From: Limonium bicolor
Lineage: Eukaryota > Streptophyta > Magnoliopsida > Caryophyllales > Plumbaginaceae
Length of the DNA: 64,000 nucleotides
Assembly (NCBI GenBank): GCA_023374045.1
Contig: CM041780.1
Span: forward strand, 35,011,765-35,075,764
Direction of reading: 5' to 3'
Part shown: positions 47,230 to 60,594 of the stretch, piece by piece
How positions within the stretch are numbered: position 1 is the first letter of the stretch
How the letters are laid out: each line of letters begins with the position of its first letter
Notes under the pieces: generated by a model
The model's database searches: none
Told to the model about the DNA's origin: nothing
The model's input: the letters and a program-made list of their open reading frames with translations, nothing else
Translations under genes and position numbers: made by a program

Positions 47230-49681
47230 AAAGCTACAGACTTGGTAAAATTGCCATTTTTCAAACCTTGTTGCATTATTTCTCCACCTCCATTAATTGT
47301 ATAAACTTACCTAATGTTCCTAGGTATATTCTAATGTCCAAATATCATCTTTAACACTCCTAATTCCATGTTTGACTTGTTACTCAATTCCACCCAAAAT
47401 CTCATAACACTTGTAACATTTACATTTGGTTTCCTAAGGGGTGTTTCACCTAAATGACCAACATACCAAAATGTTTTATCACCATCACAACATCATCTCC
47501 CAAGCATCTTCTCTTACAAAACAAATCTTCTTTTTCACACCTTCTTGAATTCCTTTCTCAAAACCTTACCTAAACATCATTCTCTCCTTATTCATCAACA
47601 TTACCTAAACCTTAAACAAACTTCTCCAAGACTTTAATACATCATAAAAACACTCATTGGATTTCTAGAACTTCCAAGACAAATGCCTAAATCCTTATAG
47701 CACCTTAGAACACCTTAATGCATGTTCTTCCTTAGTGAAGCATGTATCCATTCCTAACAATTCATAGTTCACCAAAACTTACTTAAACAGTTAGAACTTC
47801 TTACACATTTTCCAAATTTTGCCATAGCTTCTCTTGTATATACTCACATCCAAACACTTAGGTTTTTACCTTATCTCATTCAAGAACACACCTAAAATCC
47901 ATCAAACACATTTTTATACACAAACTTCACACATTTAGCACTACATCACAATATAGTGCATAACTTAAATTGCTTGGCACTTAGGCCCTTAAACAACATG
48001 GCTCTGAGGCCCTTAAATTGCATAAAACTTAAAACACTGAATTTCCACAATATGTAAGCCTTTGACCTGCAATTACACCCACCAGACATATGTTCTTTTA
48101 CTAGTCTCTTGAGAACACTTTACTAAGTCATTCACCATTTGCTCTTTAGGTAGTTTTAGCAAGCATTATAAGCTCATTTCTCCTAAGGCATTAAACCACA
48201 TTGATTGAGATAGCATATTACCTCATTTCCTCACAAACTTCTTTCTTGTTTCCTTGTTTAAAAATCGGCTAAGCTTAGTTGCTTGTCAACTTCTAAACAT
48301 TACACAAACAATGTGATGAGTATTCAAGCTCCAAGCTTAATCTCATTGTAAACCCTAGGTTTTACATTGTTCAAAGAGCATTAAGATAGGTGTTTTACCT
48401 TGGTCTTTGAAGGGAATTGGAATATCTACCAAGAGAGGACTCCACCAAGTCCTTGAAAGATTCAAATGGAGCTAGAACAAAGCAACACAATGAGCACCAT
48501 TAATGGTGATTTTCGGTCAAGGTAAAAACATGAAGGAAACTTCATTTTTCTTTGAGTTTCCTACCTTGAAGCAAAGGAGAGTAATAATATGTAGAAACAC
48601 AAGCTCAAGCTCCTCCCATGGTGATTCCTCTTGGCACCGAAATGGAGCTCTTGGGATTTTGAAAGGATAGGATTGAAGAGCTTGATGAGAGGAAGAGATT
48701 GGTGGTGTTTGTTTTTGATTTGGTTAAGTGAGCTAAGAAATATTGGCAATGGAAGATGGCATTTGGTGCTGTTGCTGTAGCATCACCGTGAGAACAGAAA
48801 GAAGAGAGGTAGAAGAGAGCTTAGAAGCCGTGTTGAAATGAAGGAGGAAGGGAGAAATGAAGATAAGTTCTACCTTTAGAAGATATTAAGTAGTAAAGTA
48901 GAATAGTACTTTACTTTATAAGCTTTACTTTAGTTATTTGATTTCTTTTACATATTGGTGACTCACACCTTGAAAAACCGGCCCCCATTTAGTTAGAAGG
49001 GTACTTTAGTCTTTATTTGTCAATTTAATTACTTATGATAACATATGTTACAAACTAGCTTATAAAAATCACTATTCACAAAAACAAGGCACATAGAAGT
49101 GAAATTTTTGATTTCCCATTGATATAGCCACCCAAATGTGATACTATATAGTACACATATATATTTAAGAGTAATGGTGGACATTTAGCCACTCAAAACT
49201 CATTTACAAGACAATTTTTCATAACGTGCTTTAAGACTCCTTAAAGCACATTTGTGTTTTTAACTTGTTTTCAAGCTTGGTTTTCTTTAGTAATTGATTT
49301 AATATGTTCATTAACATATAAATAAGGTATAGGTATGACCATTAGGTCTTATACAAATTTATCCCAAGCTTAGAGCACATTTTGCTCTTATTGACTTTAA
49401 GGTATTCTCTTGTGTTTGTTTGGTTTCATTGTCTACCAAGGTTTCCTAAGGACTTAATTAGCCTTATTAAATCATACTTGAATATTATTAAGTCTTGGTA
49501 GGCTCTTTGGGTCCTAACCAAGTTCGCTCATAGCTTAGAGCATGTTTTGCTCAAACTGTGTCTTAGTGCTTTATGCATTTTACTATGGTTTAAATTGTTC
49601 ACTGATGTTTCTAGGGCACTTTTAGCCTTTACATACCATAGTTTGATATTTAAACCACATATCAAGGTTTGGGGTATTTCA

Positions 49682-49699
49682 ATCTACCCCCCTTAAAAG
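49682..49699 (-). other. LARD2 3' polypurine tract
   Basis: The minus strand CTTTTAAGGGGGGTAGAT abuts the LTR start TGAAATACCCC. Confidence 0.85.
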
Positions 49700-50374
49700 A
49701 ACTTCGTCCTCGAAGTTCACCTTTCCCACACATCATTAGATTAGAATACGGGATTACTTACAGCCATAAAACTTCCATAACAAACACACTTTACATCACA
49801 ACCTCGGACTTAATGGTCCGGGTAACACATTCACATCCATACATAACATAACAGATTCACATGATAACCTCGGACTCTATGGTCCGGGTATCTTAACAAC
49901 ATTTACACATACATAACAACCCTTAGACTCTCCGGTCCTGGGTAACATAACAACCTTTAGACACATAGGTCTATGTAACACAACACATTTAGACTCATAG
50001 GTCTTAATAGCATACACTTTAGGAACTCAAGGTCAAAATAATATTTATTACACATACCACACAACATGTCATAGCATGTATAGCAATCAAAATATTTTTG
50101 ATATACACTGTGATCCCGCAGAACCCGGTCGCGATGGACACCTTCCGTCCCGTGCCTTTGGGAGATTAAAACAATCACTTAAATTTAAAATTTCCTTGTG
50201 AGGTTAAGTAAGAGAACTTTAATTATGTAAAGTATCTATCAACGTTTTATAAATACCAATTGAAAATCCTTTTTGAAAACACACACAACTCCAAGTCCAA
50301 CTTATGCTCTTAGCTTCTTTTCTTAGCGTGGTTATTTGTGACCGCTTATAGGGAGCTTCAAGAATCATCCAACC

Positions 50375-50393
50375 CTGATGTGATCAGCATCAG
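50375..50393 (-). ncRNA. Covarying stem-loop with palindromic loop, LARD2
   Basis: The stem is CTGATG with CATCAG, and the loop TGATCAG is identical to LARD1. Confidence 0.65.
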
Positions 50394-50964
50394 TGTAGAA
50401 CTATCCTTCCACTGCAATTTGTGTTCGGCTTCCCTTGATCACATGCAAATCAAGTTCCACCTCCCACTTCATTTTCAAGCATCAATTAAATCACTCATTT
50501 CCAATTTTCTATCTTTAAATCATTCTAATCATGATCATACATCTCCCAAGGATAGAACTCCGCCTATCAGTTACCTCCATCCACTTAATCTTGTTACCTA
50601 GGGAACCTTATCCTCATTAGGTTTTATATCGGTCTCATACCCTTCATGAATCACTATATAATATATATACACATATATTTTATCAAAATACGACACACCG
50701 TTTCACATTTATACACTGTCGGGGTTTTGTTCCCCGGGAGTTTCTCTACTCCCACACTTGTACCATCACACACAACTGTTGATAAATCAACACACTTATC
50801 ACAATGGTATTCGCAACTTCTGTGCGCAATTACCACAATTAAACCATGAATGAATGCGTATGTTTACGTAACACACGCACCAATCATCAAAACAAATTAT
50901 TCTGTGCTATGCACAACATAAATCATGTACACTTGTACGGTAATATACACTAAGTGGTTTTACG

Positions 50965-51001
50965 CTCTACCCCCCTTAAAAGGGATTACGCCCACGTAAT
51001 C
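50965..51001 (-). promoter_or_regulatory. Internal PPT-like motif with stem-loop, LARD2
   Basis: CTCTACCCCCCTTAAAAG is followed by GATTACG-CCCA-CGTAATC (50984-51001), the same as in LARD1. Confidence 0.7.
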
Positions 51002-53130
51002 AATCACTAAACATTGGCTTATAATGTTCTGCCGTCGTGAAGTGTTTTAACTTCCACGCGGTCTATTACACACATGGATTCTGATTAGAGGATCTTAACC
51101 ATATTGGCGGTTTAGTTCCTAAACCAAGAATTCTCATTGGAGTCTGTTTAAACTCTTAGTTGGTTTCGATTCTGGCCTGTTAGGCTTCTAGGCGTTAATA
51201 ATTAGCCATTTACTCATACTTACTATGCACATTGTACACTTGACTCACTGGTTCACTAACGTCTGCTGCGCAACTCTGACAACTGTAGGGCTTAGTCTGC
51301 CGCATTCATTATTCTCACTGTATTGTGCACCTCCCATATATCACCTTCATCTTGGTAACAATGGTTTCTCAACCGACGCGTGGTATCTCTTACCGTTAGC
51401 GAATTCGGTGAGTTATAAACTTTCTATCCGCTTCCATAACAATTTATTTTGTATACAGCTATGTATTTCACAATGATTGACTTGTTCGCTTCCGACTTAC
51501 TGTCTGTTGAGATTGAGCTACTACCTAGTGTGTAGTGCTCTCTCAGCTATTTACAACATTTGGGGTATATTCCATACCGATATTTGGCAGTTAGTGCTAC
51601 TGTAGTCACTTACTGTTAATTATGTCTCCACATTTGGTTTTGTACAAGTACTCTTTTATTGGTGCGGCCTTGCATTTCCTATGCATCGGCCATTATAACA
51701 TTATTGCTCCACAATTAACATGTTTCCAATTCCTAGCTATCCCACTCGATCATTACTGCGCAAGTGCAATACCAAAACACTCAGTCATACAGAGTGCAGA
51801 GGCGTAAACTCTTGACAGTAAATCCCTTATAGGATTCGCCATGGAATTCACACTGTGTTTCACTGAGATTTTGATCTCATAATTCTGGCTACTGGCTTAC
51901 TGCCTAGTTTGTTTGGTATCACTTACTGTTGTATCTCCACTGAGTTTAACTCATAACTGGTCTTATCTGTTACATTATCGTTAAACAATACTTATACAAC
52001 GGTCGCTTGCTGCGCACCGTGCTCTTACTCCTTGTATAACATCAGCTTATATCGTATCTACTGTCACCTCAACTTCCACACATAAACTTACATTATTCAC
52101 ATTATAGTTCATCACTCATCTGGACGACTACTGAATGCTCCTTGATCATCGATCATTCGAGTCACAAGCCGGCATTATTCAGCTCGGTGTTTCACTTTTA
52201 TACACACATACTACTAAGCTAATCGCTCTCTTTCAATAATAACATCGTCCATCCTTAACATATTTCTTGAACTTGATTCACATAACTTCCGCTCCTGCGG
52301 TCTCATAATATCGAGAGGTATCCCCACTCTTAATGCAGTGGTTCGTTCTCCACTCTATTCACTTATATAACATAAACTTCTGCAATCAATCCAATTTACA
52401 TAATACATTTTATTTGTGGCCTATAAGCCTTATTTGCCTTGAGCTGCGCTCATTGTAGGCTATCCATACACATGTACTTCTCTGTACAACATTACATGGT
52501 TTGGATATTATATTGAGCTCCATGACAAGGTCATTGCATTCTGTTTCCTTTCATGGGATGCCCCTTAGGATTGTCAGTCCGTCTCCTGACAAGTTATATC
52601 TAAACTGGGTGTTAATTTCCACTCTTGTGTTTCTGTCACGTCATTTCGTGCCATTATTGTTGATGTAAACACCCTCAAGGATTGCTCCTGTGTGTTGCTA
52701 AGTTATTCCATCACATCTGGCTTGCACTTATTGGTATATTCGGTTAGCCACGCCGTTTGCGTTCTTAACTGGTTTATTATCTTCGTCTGTGAAGATCAAC
52801 ATTTCCTGATAGTGTAGGTACTCATTCTGGGAGTTTCATCCCGTTCATTGCACATTAATGTGTCCACATCAGGCATCTGCCTTGCCATGCACAGGTTGGG
52901 TCACCGTTCCAGCTAACATGTTAATCCCTCGGAATTCTTAAGACATGTGTGATGTCTTTACATAACAGTTAGTGCACTTCGCACCTCCTGACTCTTAAGC
53001 ATTTCGTTGAAAGGAATTCACTAATTCCTTTAGTCTCGTTAACTTAACTGAGTTCCTTAACTTCAACCATTCATGGTAATCCTTAGTTCTTGTTTGACTT
53101 ATACTGCTGACCGTAGTATGGAGTCGACTA

Positions 53131-53324
53131 CTTCCCGTGTTCCGGACTCTACTCGTATACATATGTGGGGTACCATACTGATACATTGCTACTTACCCAA
53201 CTAACCCATAAGTAGGTCTGTCAGGCCCACAAGCTCCTATCGGAGTGCGGTCGTCCCACAACACAGTTGGTACACTCGTAGTGTCCGTCACACGCCTAGG
53301 TGAAGTATTCTGTTGTCAGCTCCC
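53131..53324 (-). ncRNA. Conserved non-coding block, LARD2
   Basis: This is the counterpart of 14501-14682. It lies about 1.2 kb downstream of the PBS in element sense. One-base indels relative to LARD1 show it is not coding. Confidence 0.55.
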
Positions 53325-54495
53325 TTATATTGTCTCGTGACAATATTCATTCCATGCTTCCCGAACTTAATCGAGGGAAAGTTTATCCATTGTTGTATCC
53401 TTGTCAACTGTCCTTGGTTCTATTGGTTTGGTTTAAAAGAAGGTTGGAAAGAAGTGTTGGTTTGAAAGAAAATCTGGTTTTGAAAAGAAAAAGGGTTTGA
53501 GTAAATCTGAGTTTGAAAGAAAATTTTCATGGTTTCACAACATCTTCTTACCTTAACCAAGTCTAGCTACTTGCTGACTGGTGTACTTACAATTACAGGG
53601 GTTAGGCTAACAGGCCCTTCCACTGTTATGACGATCACATTTAACTTTATGGTACTTTACCAAGTACTTGTAGTGGTTATAAATTTCCCGAACAGCCCTG
53701 TTATAGCAGCACTTGCTATGGCAAGTGCGCCATGCTAACTGGCTATCGGTTCAACACATACCGGTTGTGGTATTGTTCTTACCCGCACTATCATCGGTGG
53801 CTTGTTGGCCCTCACTGACCTTACTATCTTGATAATAACTCCTTTAGGTGACTTCTCACTGTCTTCACATGATGATCATCAACTAGGGTGTTTCCCATTC
53901 TGGGAGACCCCTTTTCTTAGTATTGTATTCTCTTTGTAGCCCGTTCCACGTATTTGGGCACTACGTTGTAGTTCCCTTGTCGGTTGGTATACCGTCGGTG
54001 TATTATTTATCAACTATGGTCCCGAAGACACTCGTCTCGGGTTTCACTAATCCACTTCTTGCCTGCTGCACGGTCGGTGCGTTGCAAGCTGGTAATCCTT
54101 GACTGCTCGGCATGTCGACCCAGGTTGCCGGAAATTCTATTCTTCTGTACACAAGATTCTTCATTCTTCGCTATTAAATGCGGTTAACATTGTTCAAATG
54201 GAAACCGTCTCCGGGATTCCCACATTTCAGGATCCACCGTATGACAGGTTCTCCGTACTCACAGTGGTACTTAATAACAGCTAGATCGTGTATTCCCAAG
54301 TAAGAGAGGACTTTCATCTCTCTGGCGTTCTATCCCAAGTTATAAAACTGGGGTTGTGGAGGGCGGGATGGATATTGTAGGTTTCCAGTACACACTGGTA
54401 AGTCCTAACTAGCGTATCTCTCACGCTATCACTCAACCCTTAACCCAAAGTACTTAAATCCTAACTCGGTACTTCCTAAGCTCGGTAATTCAGTC

Positions 54496-54523
54496 ATCAG
54501 AGCGATACTTCGCTCTGATACCA
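54496..54523 (-). promoter_or_regulatory. LARD2 primer-binding site embedded in a hairpin
   Basis: The PBS TGGTATCAGAGC (minus strand, 54523-54512) lies five bases from the LTR. Its hairpin at 54496-54519 has the same 10-bp arms as in LARD1. Confidence 0.88.
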
Positions 54524-54621
54524 CTTTTTGTAACACCCCATCCAACATTAACACACTTACAATAAACTGCAGCGGAAAAACAAACCTCATCACATTACTT
54601 AACTCGTTGGTGTTACACGCC

Positions 54622-54643
54622 GTTAGCCACCCACGTGGCTAAC
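54622..54643 (-). promoter_or_regulatory. Conserved R/U5 stem-loop, LARD2 right LTR
   Basis: Perfect 9-bp stem GTTAGCCAC with GTGGCTAAC, loop CCAC. One stem pair is C-G where LARD1 has T-A. Confidence 0.75.
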
Positions 54644-55263
54644 AAGGCTAATCCATATACATTGTACCGGTCTGATGGGCTAAATCCCCGAGCAACTACA
54701 CATTATTATCCCTTTCCATTAACAACAAACATACACATACCTTCCAACTGTACCGAGTATTTACAAACTGATGCCGATAACAACTTCGGTCTTACTACAC
54801 CTACTGTATATATACAACTTACATGATTACCCATGTACAGCGACTACCCCGTCCTACTCTCGAACGGCTTCCAGCTCTCTGTACCTGAAATAGGAAAAGA
54901 AGAGAAAGGGTGGCCCCCAAGGGGCTCAGCACCTTTGCTGGTATGGTAATCCCGCAGCCCACATGCTACCGGGCCACGCACAACTAATTGTCGTCTTAGC
55001 ATGCGGTTGATTATATTTAAATCATGCATGTAACTGTAAACACACAACACATAACATTTCGCCTCAATGGGCTCAACAAACGGATAATATATCCATATTT
55101 GATAAGTCACTCATGGATTCATTATTCCTAGAGTGTTTCTCCTCCAATGGAGCTACTTCCTTAATAGGCGACAACTACCCATTAATCGGGTTATCCTTAA
55201 ACGCCTCTTATCACAAACTGGGATTCATATCCATGATCCACACACTCCATATCTTACAACATA

Positions 55264-55493
55264 CTCCCTCCGTCCTGAATTGACCGTCCTGTTTGCTTTA
55301 TGACACGTTTTCCACTTCAATATTAAACATATAAGATAATTTATAAAATTAAATTTTGTGACATATAGTTTATCATGTAAGGATTCATATGCTAAACTTA
55401 AATTTTCAAAATTAATTTATCTTATATGTTAAAATTGAAGTCAAACGACATGTCCAAATAGTAAACAGGACGGTCAATTCAGAACGGAGGGAG
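55264..55493. mobile_element. Stowaway-like MITE, 230 bp
   Basis: The ends CTCCCTCCGTCC and its near complement (ending GGAGGGAG), flanked by TA at 55262-55263 and 55494-55495, match Stowaway MITEs. The sister LTR has the uninterrupted site CAACATATGTCATT near 36655. Subterminal inverted repeats extend the hairpin inward. Confidence 0.9.
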
Positions 55494-55813
55494 TATATCA
55501 TTCCTCACATACAAAACTTAACAACACTTTCACGTATCGACGTGCACATGATAACATCGCAATAGGAATTGCTTACAATAACATCACATAACATAACGGG
55601 AACGGTCCTCTTAGGAACCGACCCAAACATAGTTAATACACTGGTGAGCCTAGAGAATGTTGCCAGTCTCATGATAAGCTCGTTACATAACTCGTTACCG
55701 TCTCGTTAAATGAACGGATAACTTAACACAAGGTGTCTCGGATATAGTGTCCAAGCACACCGAACAAACATAACATAGTATGCCCCTGTGGCCCGACGTG
55801 AGTCAGTAATAGC

Positions 55814-55818
55814 CTTGG
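55814..55818. other. Empty target site of the Tat-like element
   Basis: AATAGCCTTGGTTAAG is continuous here, while in the left LTR it is split by the 9.2 kb element with CTTGG duplicated. Confidence 0.9.
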
Positions 55819-56662
55819 TTAAGCTAAAGGGAAGGTTGGGAACCAAATTGGAAAACAACCATAAAATACGGAGAGGATCGAACCTGCTATGACAACGACC
55901 CCCATACTCACACGCGTGGCCGGAACAGACCGGACTCCTCACTCCCCCGTTAGCACTTGTCAGAAGTTCATCATTGAACTTAGTTAAACAATCACAACAT
56001 TGGGTTAAGTCTTGATAGACACACGCAAGGGAAGGGAGAGTCACACATTCACACACAAACATCACACAAAACATCACATAACTAACTCACGCATAGCCGT
56101 GGTTAGAACATTCCTTAGGTCGGACGTTATCACCGGATACTGTTCTCTTACGTTTACCTAATAGTGGTGAACTAGCCCTTCAAGCGCATTCGAGGTTACG
56201 GTATCGGCACGTAAACATACAATAACAATAACGACTGTAAACTCGTTTCATGATTTATCTTATAACGTGGCAAACACACAGAAAAACACATTGGCATACA
56301 AGCCGGTGTAATCCGGTATGACACAGGTTGCAAGAAAACCATACCTGTCACCGGAGTCCACTTTATCATGTCCATTCATGTTCCTCGAGCAATTCTCGAA
56401 CAACTGACAACATTACATGTACTTTTATTAACATTGGGGTAACATGTGTTTTAAAGTCTAATGCTTATAACTTTTCCCCGTTAACTTGGTCAAATAACTT
56501 TACATTTTTAACATGTTTCACTCTTTCATTTTACTTCAACTTTTCACCCACCAAATCGTGACTATAACTCACCTAACATGTCCTACACAACCTTATAACA
56601 TCATTATCCATCAATCCCCATCATTAGACATCTTTTAATAACTTAAAACCATGTTTTTATAG

Positions 56663-56845
56663 TGGCCCGGGACTTGGTCCTCTTCTTAAGTCCCGGACCA
56701 TATGCTAACTCAAGTCTTGGCCTTTTAAAATGGGGTGGTCCGGGACCTTATACAAGGCCTAAGTCCCGGACCACATCCTTATGTGACTCTCGGCTTATTT
56801 TACACCCCTGGTCCGGAACTTTAACCATAACCTAGGTCTCGGACC
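56663..56845 (-). repeat. GGTCCGGG hairpins, LARD2 right LTR
   Basis: This is the counterpart of 47049-47229. The first arm has become GGCCCGGGACTT, one T-to-C change, while the second hairpin is restored to GGTCCGGGACC here. Confidence 0.75.
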
Positions 56846-58175
56846 AAAGCTACAGACTTGGTAAAATTGCATTTTTCAAACCTTGTTGCATTATTTCTCC
56901 ACCTCCATTAATTGTATAAACTTACCTAATGTTCCTAGGTATATTCTAATGTCCAAATATCATCTTTACACTCCTAATTCCATGTTGACTTGTTACTCAA
57001 TTTCCACCCAAAATCTCATAACACTTGTAACATTTACATTTGGTTTCCTAAGGGGTGTTTCACCTAAATGACCACCATACCAAAATGTTTTCTCACCATC
57101 ACAACATCATCTCCCAAGCATCTTCTCTTACAAAACAAATCTTCTTTTTCACACCTTCTTGAATTCCTTTCTCAAAACCTTACCTAAACATCATTCTCTC
57201 CTTATTCATCAACATTACCTAAACCTTAAACAAACTTCTCCAAGACTTTAATACATCCTAAAAACACTCATTGGATTTCTAGAACTTCCAAGACAAATGC
57301 CTAAATCCTTATAGCACCTTAGAACACCTTAATGCATGTTTTCTTCCTTAGTGAAGCATGTATCCATTCCTAACAATTCATAGTTCACCAAAACTTACTT
57401 AGAACACTTAGAACTTCTTACACATTTTCCAAATTTTGCCATAGCTTCTCTTGTATATACTCACATCCAAACACTTAGGTTTTTACCTTATCTCATTCAA
57501 GAACACCTAAAATCCATCAAACACATTTTTATACACAAACTTCACACATTTAGCACTACATCACAATATAGTGCATAACTTAAATTGCTTGGCACTTAGG
57601 CCCTTAAACAACATGGCTCTTAGCCCTTAAATTGCATAAACCTTAAACACTGAATTTCCACAATATATAAGCCTTTGACCTGAAATTACACCCACCAAGA
57701 CATATGTTCTTTTACTAGTCTCCTTGAGAACACTTTACTAAGTCATTCACCATTTGCTCTTTAGGTAGTTTTAGCAAGCATTATAAGCTCATTTCTCCTA
57801 AGGCATTAAACCACACTGAGATAGCATATTTACCTCATTTCCGCACAAACTTTTTTCTTGTTTCCTTGTTTAAAAATCGGCTAAGATTAGTTGCTTGTCA
57901 ACTTCTAAACATTACACAAACAATGTGATGAGTATTCAAGCTCCAAGCTAATCTCATTGTAAACCCTAGGTTTTACATTGTTCAAAGAGCATTAAGATAG
58001 TTTTGTTTTACCTTGGTCTTTGAAGGGAATTGGAATATCTACCAAGAGAGGACTCCACCAAGTCCTTGAAATTCAAATGGAGTAGAAACAAAGCAAACAA
58101 AATGAGCACATAATGGGTTTTCGGTCAAGGTAAAACCATGAAGGAAAACTTCATTTTTCTTTAGTTCCTTACCTT

Positions 58176-58510
58176 CACTAGTAGGAAAAGGACCTACCGC
58201 AGCGGTTGTTTGGTACCTACCCCGACTAGTAGGAAAAGACCTACCGCAAGAGGTTATTGGTACTAACTATCATTTGGCAGCGGTGAAAAACCGCTGCGAT
58301 GGGTGCCGCTGCGCTAGGTGGAAAACTCTACCGCAGCGGTTGTAGAACCGCAGCTGCGGTAGGTACTCTATCGCAGCGGTTGTTAGTAAGAACCGCTGCG
58401 TTAGACCTATTTTTTAAAAAAAAAACCACCTATCGACAGCGGTTCTTATTAACAACCGCTGCGATAGACCTTTTTTTTAAAAAAAAAACACCTATCTTGC
58501 AATAGGTTGA
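58176..58510. repeat. CACTA subterminal repeat region
   Basis: About ten direct and inverted copies of ACCGCTGCG or CGCAGCGGT occur within 330 bp, the usual binding-site arrangement for TNPA-type proteins. The terminus is partly duplicated: ACTAGTAGGAAAA occurs at 58177 and again at 58225. Two runs of T and A flank the inner hairpins near 58410-58490. Confidence 0.85.
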
Positions 58511-58802
58511 TTTTTTTTTTTTTGCTTTTTCCATTCCACCCTACAATTCTACCACACACACCCAAAATCAATCAAACCTGTGAAGATATAGCAATAAACA
58601 ATGCCACCACAGTGGGGCATTAGATCAACCATTCACCATATAATTGCCACCAAAACATATCTACGGCCAATAATACCACTTACATTTACAAATTGACCAA
58701 ATTAATCAAATATCAACAAAATCTTTACAGAAACGACAATTGTTTCATGAGAATTTCAAAATCATCCTACTCAATCCTACCAAACCCTAGAAGCAACCTA
58801 CA

Positions 58803-59660
58803 TTAACGCTCATGAATTCTGCCCATTCTTCGAGCACCTCGGGTTATATGTCCTTCGTTGTAACCGTCTACTACTAACTCTTCAAAAGCCTTGGAATAAC
58901 ACAAAAAAAAATATGATTAGTTGCTAATAATACTTTCAGTTTAAGAATCAATGTTAAAAATTATCTACAAAACCAAAAATATTTCGAGAATGCTACTTAC
59001 CAGGTCTAGAGACTTCTCTGGCAAGAGTCTCGGTCCCGCTATCAAGTCACTCATAAACCGAATGACATAGTAGCCACATTCCGAACCTCCCGGCTGCTGT
59101 GGACACTGCACATGTATATACGTACATATTCAAAATCGATTTAACACATAAATATAATACTGTTCCTATTTTAAACAATGAACATATTACAAAATTTGAA
59201 TAAGGACTACAAAAATACCTTGACTACATCCACGCCACGGAATCTTCTAAGTCTCTCTCCTCGGACTTGCGTCATTACAGATACAAAGGCACTAGAATTC
59301 ATACGCACAGAAAAGTAAAAGTTATCAACTGGATGATATAGAAATAACTAAAAATTGATAATTAATCAAGTTAAGTAAATTCATCACCTCATCAACATGT
59401 TATATATAAGTGCTTCTTGGACGCAGAGATGCTGAGTCAAGCTGCAGGACTCTTGGGCTTTTTTATACATAGAACGAGCACAGACCAGTGTCGGCTGTTC
59501 ATAGATTACAATACAGGCAGAACTTAATTCAATCAATTACATAATACAAATATCATAATTTTTTAACTAACTTAACATTAGAGAAAAATTCTTACCCTTG
59601 ATGAAGAGGCAGCATGATGTAAGATTTATCTGTAACTGCACACGCATGTATCACATTCGA
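58803..59660 (-). pseudogene. Ulp1-like (C48) cysteine peptidase domain of the CACTA element
   Basis: Minus-strand pieces, apparently exons, show the catalytic signatures in order. These are His-Trp at 59490-59485, Asp in LDSAS at 59438-59436, and Gln and Cys in CPQQPGGSECGYYV, with the Cys codon at 59078-59076. Segments before and after (IMLPLHQG near 59600; GYNEGHITRGARR near 58840) match the usual arrangement, and the gene stops at 58803. His and Asp are in different frames, so the copy is broken or contains an intron I cannot place. Such SUMO-peptidase-like domains are often carried by plant CACTA and Mutator elements; their role in transposition is not settled. Confidence 0.78.
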
Positions 59661-60245
59661 CAAGTACTGGACCACGCTTGGGGTCAGATCCCATATTAGC
59701 TTCGGAACAGTAGTCAGGGCATAGGAACCCCGAAACTACTATTCTCATGTACTTGGACCGCCTTGTCATCAATAAACCTGCACAATATAAAGAAACAAAT
59801 ATTATGAATTTAATTTTCAAATATACAGAGTAAAATGTGTACAACATTTGCTAATTACTCACATGCAAACCGATTTGAGAATCGACGCACTCAACCAATC
59901 CTTCGTGAACAACTCCACAAAATCAGTAAGATAGATTTCAAAACTCTGAGCGCCTCTATGATGAAAAAGATCCGGTCTTGGTTCCATTGTAACCGAATCT
60001 TTCTGGCGACGTCATCAGTAGTGTGGAGTGTAACAGTTTCAGCATGGGGGGTAAGGCATTCAGAACCGCCGGTTGTAGCAAATTCGATCTCATCACAACT
60101 CTAGTCGCGGATGCCATCGAAGGATTAGCTGGTGAACAACAACTCTCTTTCCTTTGCCTTATCAGAATTTGATTGAATGTGTTCCTAATATATTAATTTA
60201 ATAAGTATATGTTTCTACTCTAGGATATGTTAAAGAATAAGTTTT

Positions 60246-60467
60246 TCATGGGGTTACCTGCTGCTCCCCAAGCCTAATCAACCTACAGGGCCACTGTACT
60301 GCATTGGATTCAGCTTGACGAAGGGTGGATATGTCTGCACTGGGCACCGGTATCTGACAATCCGCGTAAGCAGGCGCGTAACCTTCAACAAGCACCCGCC
60401 ATGGTACTCTCGGAGCGCTGTATTCCTCACGTTGTCTCCAGCACAAGACTTGAAAGTTTTTCCCCAC
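60246..60467 (-). pseudogene. Linker domain of the CACTA-encoded protein
   Basis: A 73-codon frame contains LVEGYAPAYADCQIPVPSA and VQWPCRLI. This resembles the region that lies between Transposase_24-like and Ulp1-like parts in plant CACTA proteins (DUF8039-like, from memory). It is probably one exon of the same gene as the neighbours. Confidence 0.55.
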
Positions 60468-60594
60468 CTACTTCAACTTCGTCAACGCCAAATCACTTGG
60501 AACAATGTGCAGTCAATTGGTTGCTATATTTTCAAAATTAAAGATTTTAGATGCACATAACAAGTGTATAATTTGTTTTTTTTTGTATTTGTAG

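Larger units (their letters stand above)
35939..49681 (-). repeat. LARD2 3' LTR, split by the Tat-like element
   Basis: The parts are 35939-36984 and 46198-49681 (46198-46202 being the duplicated CTTGG). The termini are TGTAACACCCC and TTTGGGGTATTTCA. It holds the U5 stem-loop and the GGTCCGGG hairpins, and no genes. The intact MITE target site is near 36658. Confidence 0.85.
49682..54528 (-). other. LARD2 internal region, non-coding
   Basis: 4847 bp without a recognisable protein; the longest frames are under 90 codons. It is collinear with the LARD1 internal region in blocks, including 50335-50465, 50965-51001, 53131-53324 and 54496-54528, and more diverged between them. Confidence 0.75.
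54529..58175 (-). repeat. LARD2 5' LTR, proximal part
   Basis: It matches 35939-36984 plus 46203-48565 of the left LTR, with a MITE inserted at 55264-55493. It stops at the CACTA element; the remaining 1.1 kb or so of LTR should lie beyond the CACTA element and the window. Confidence 0.85.
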
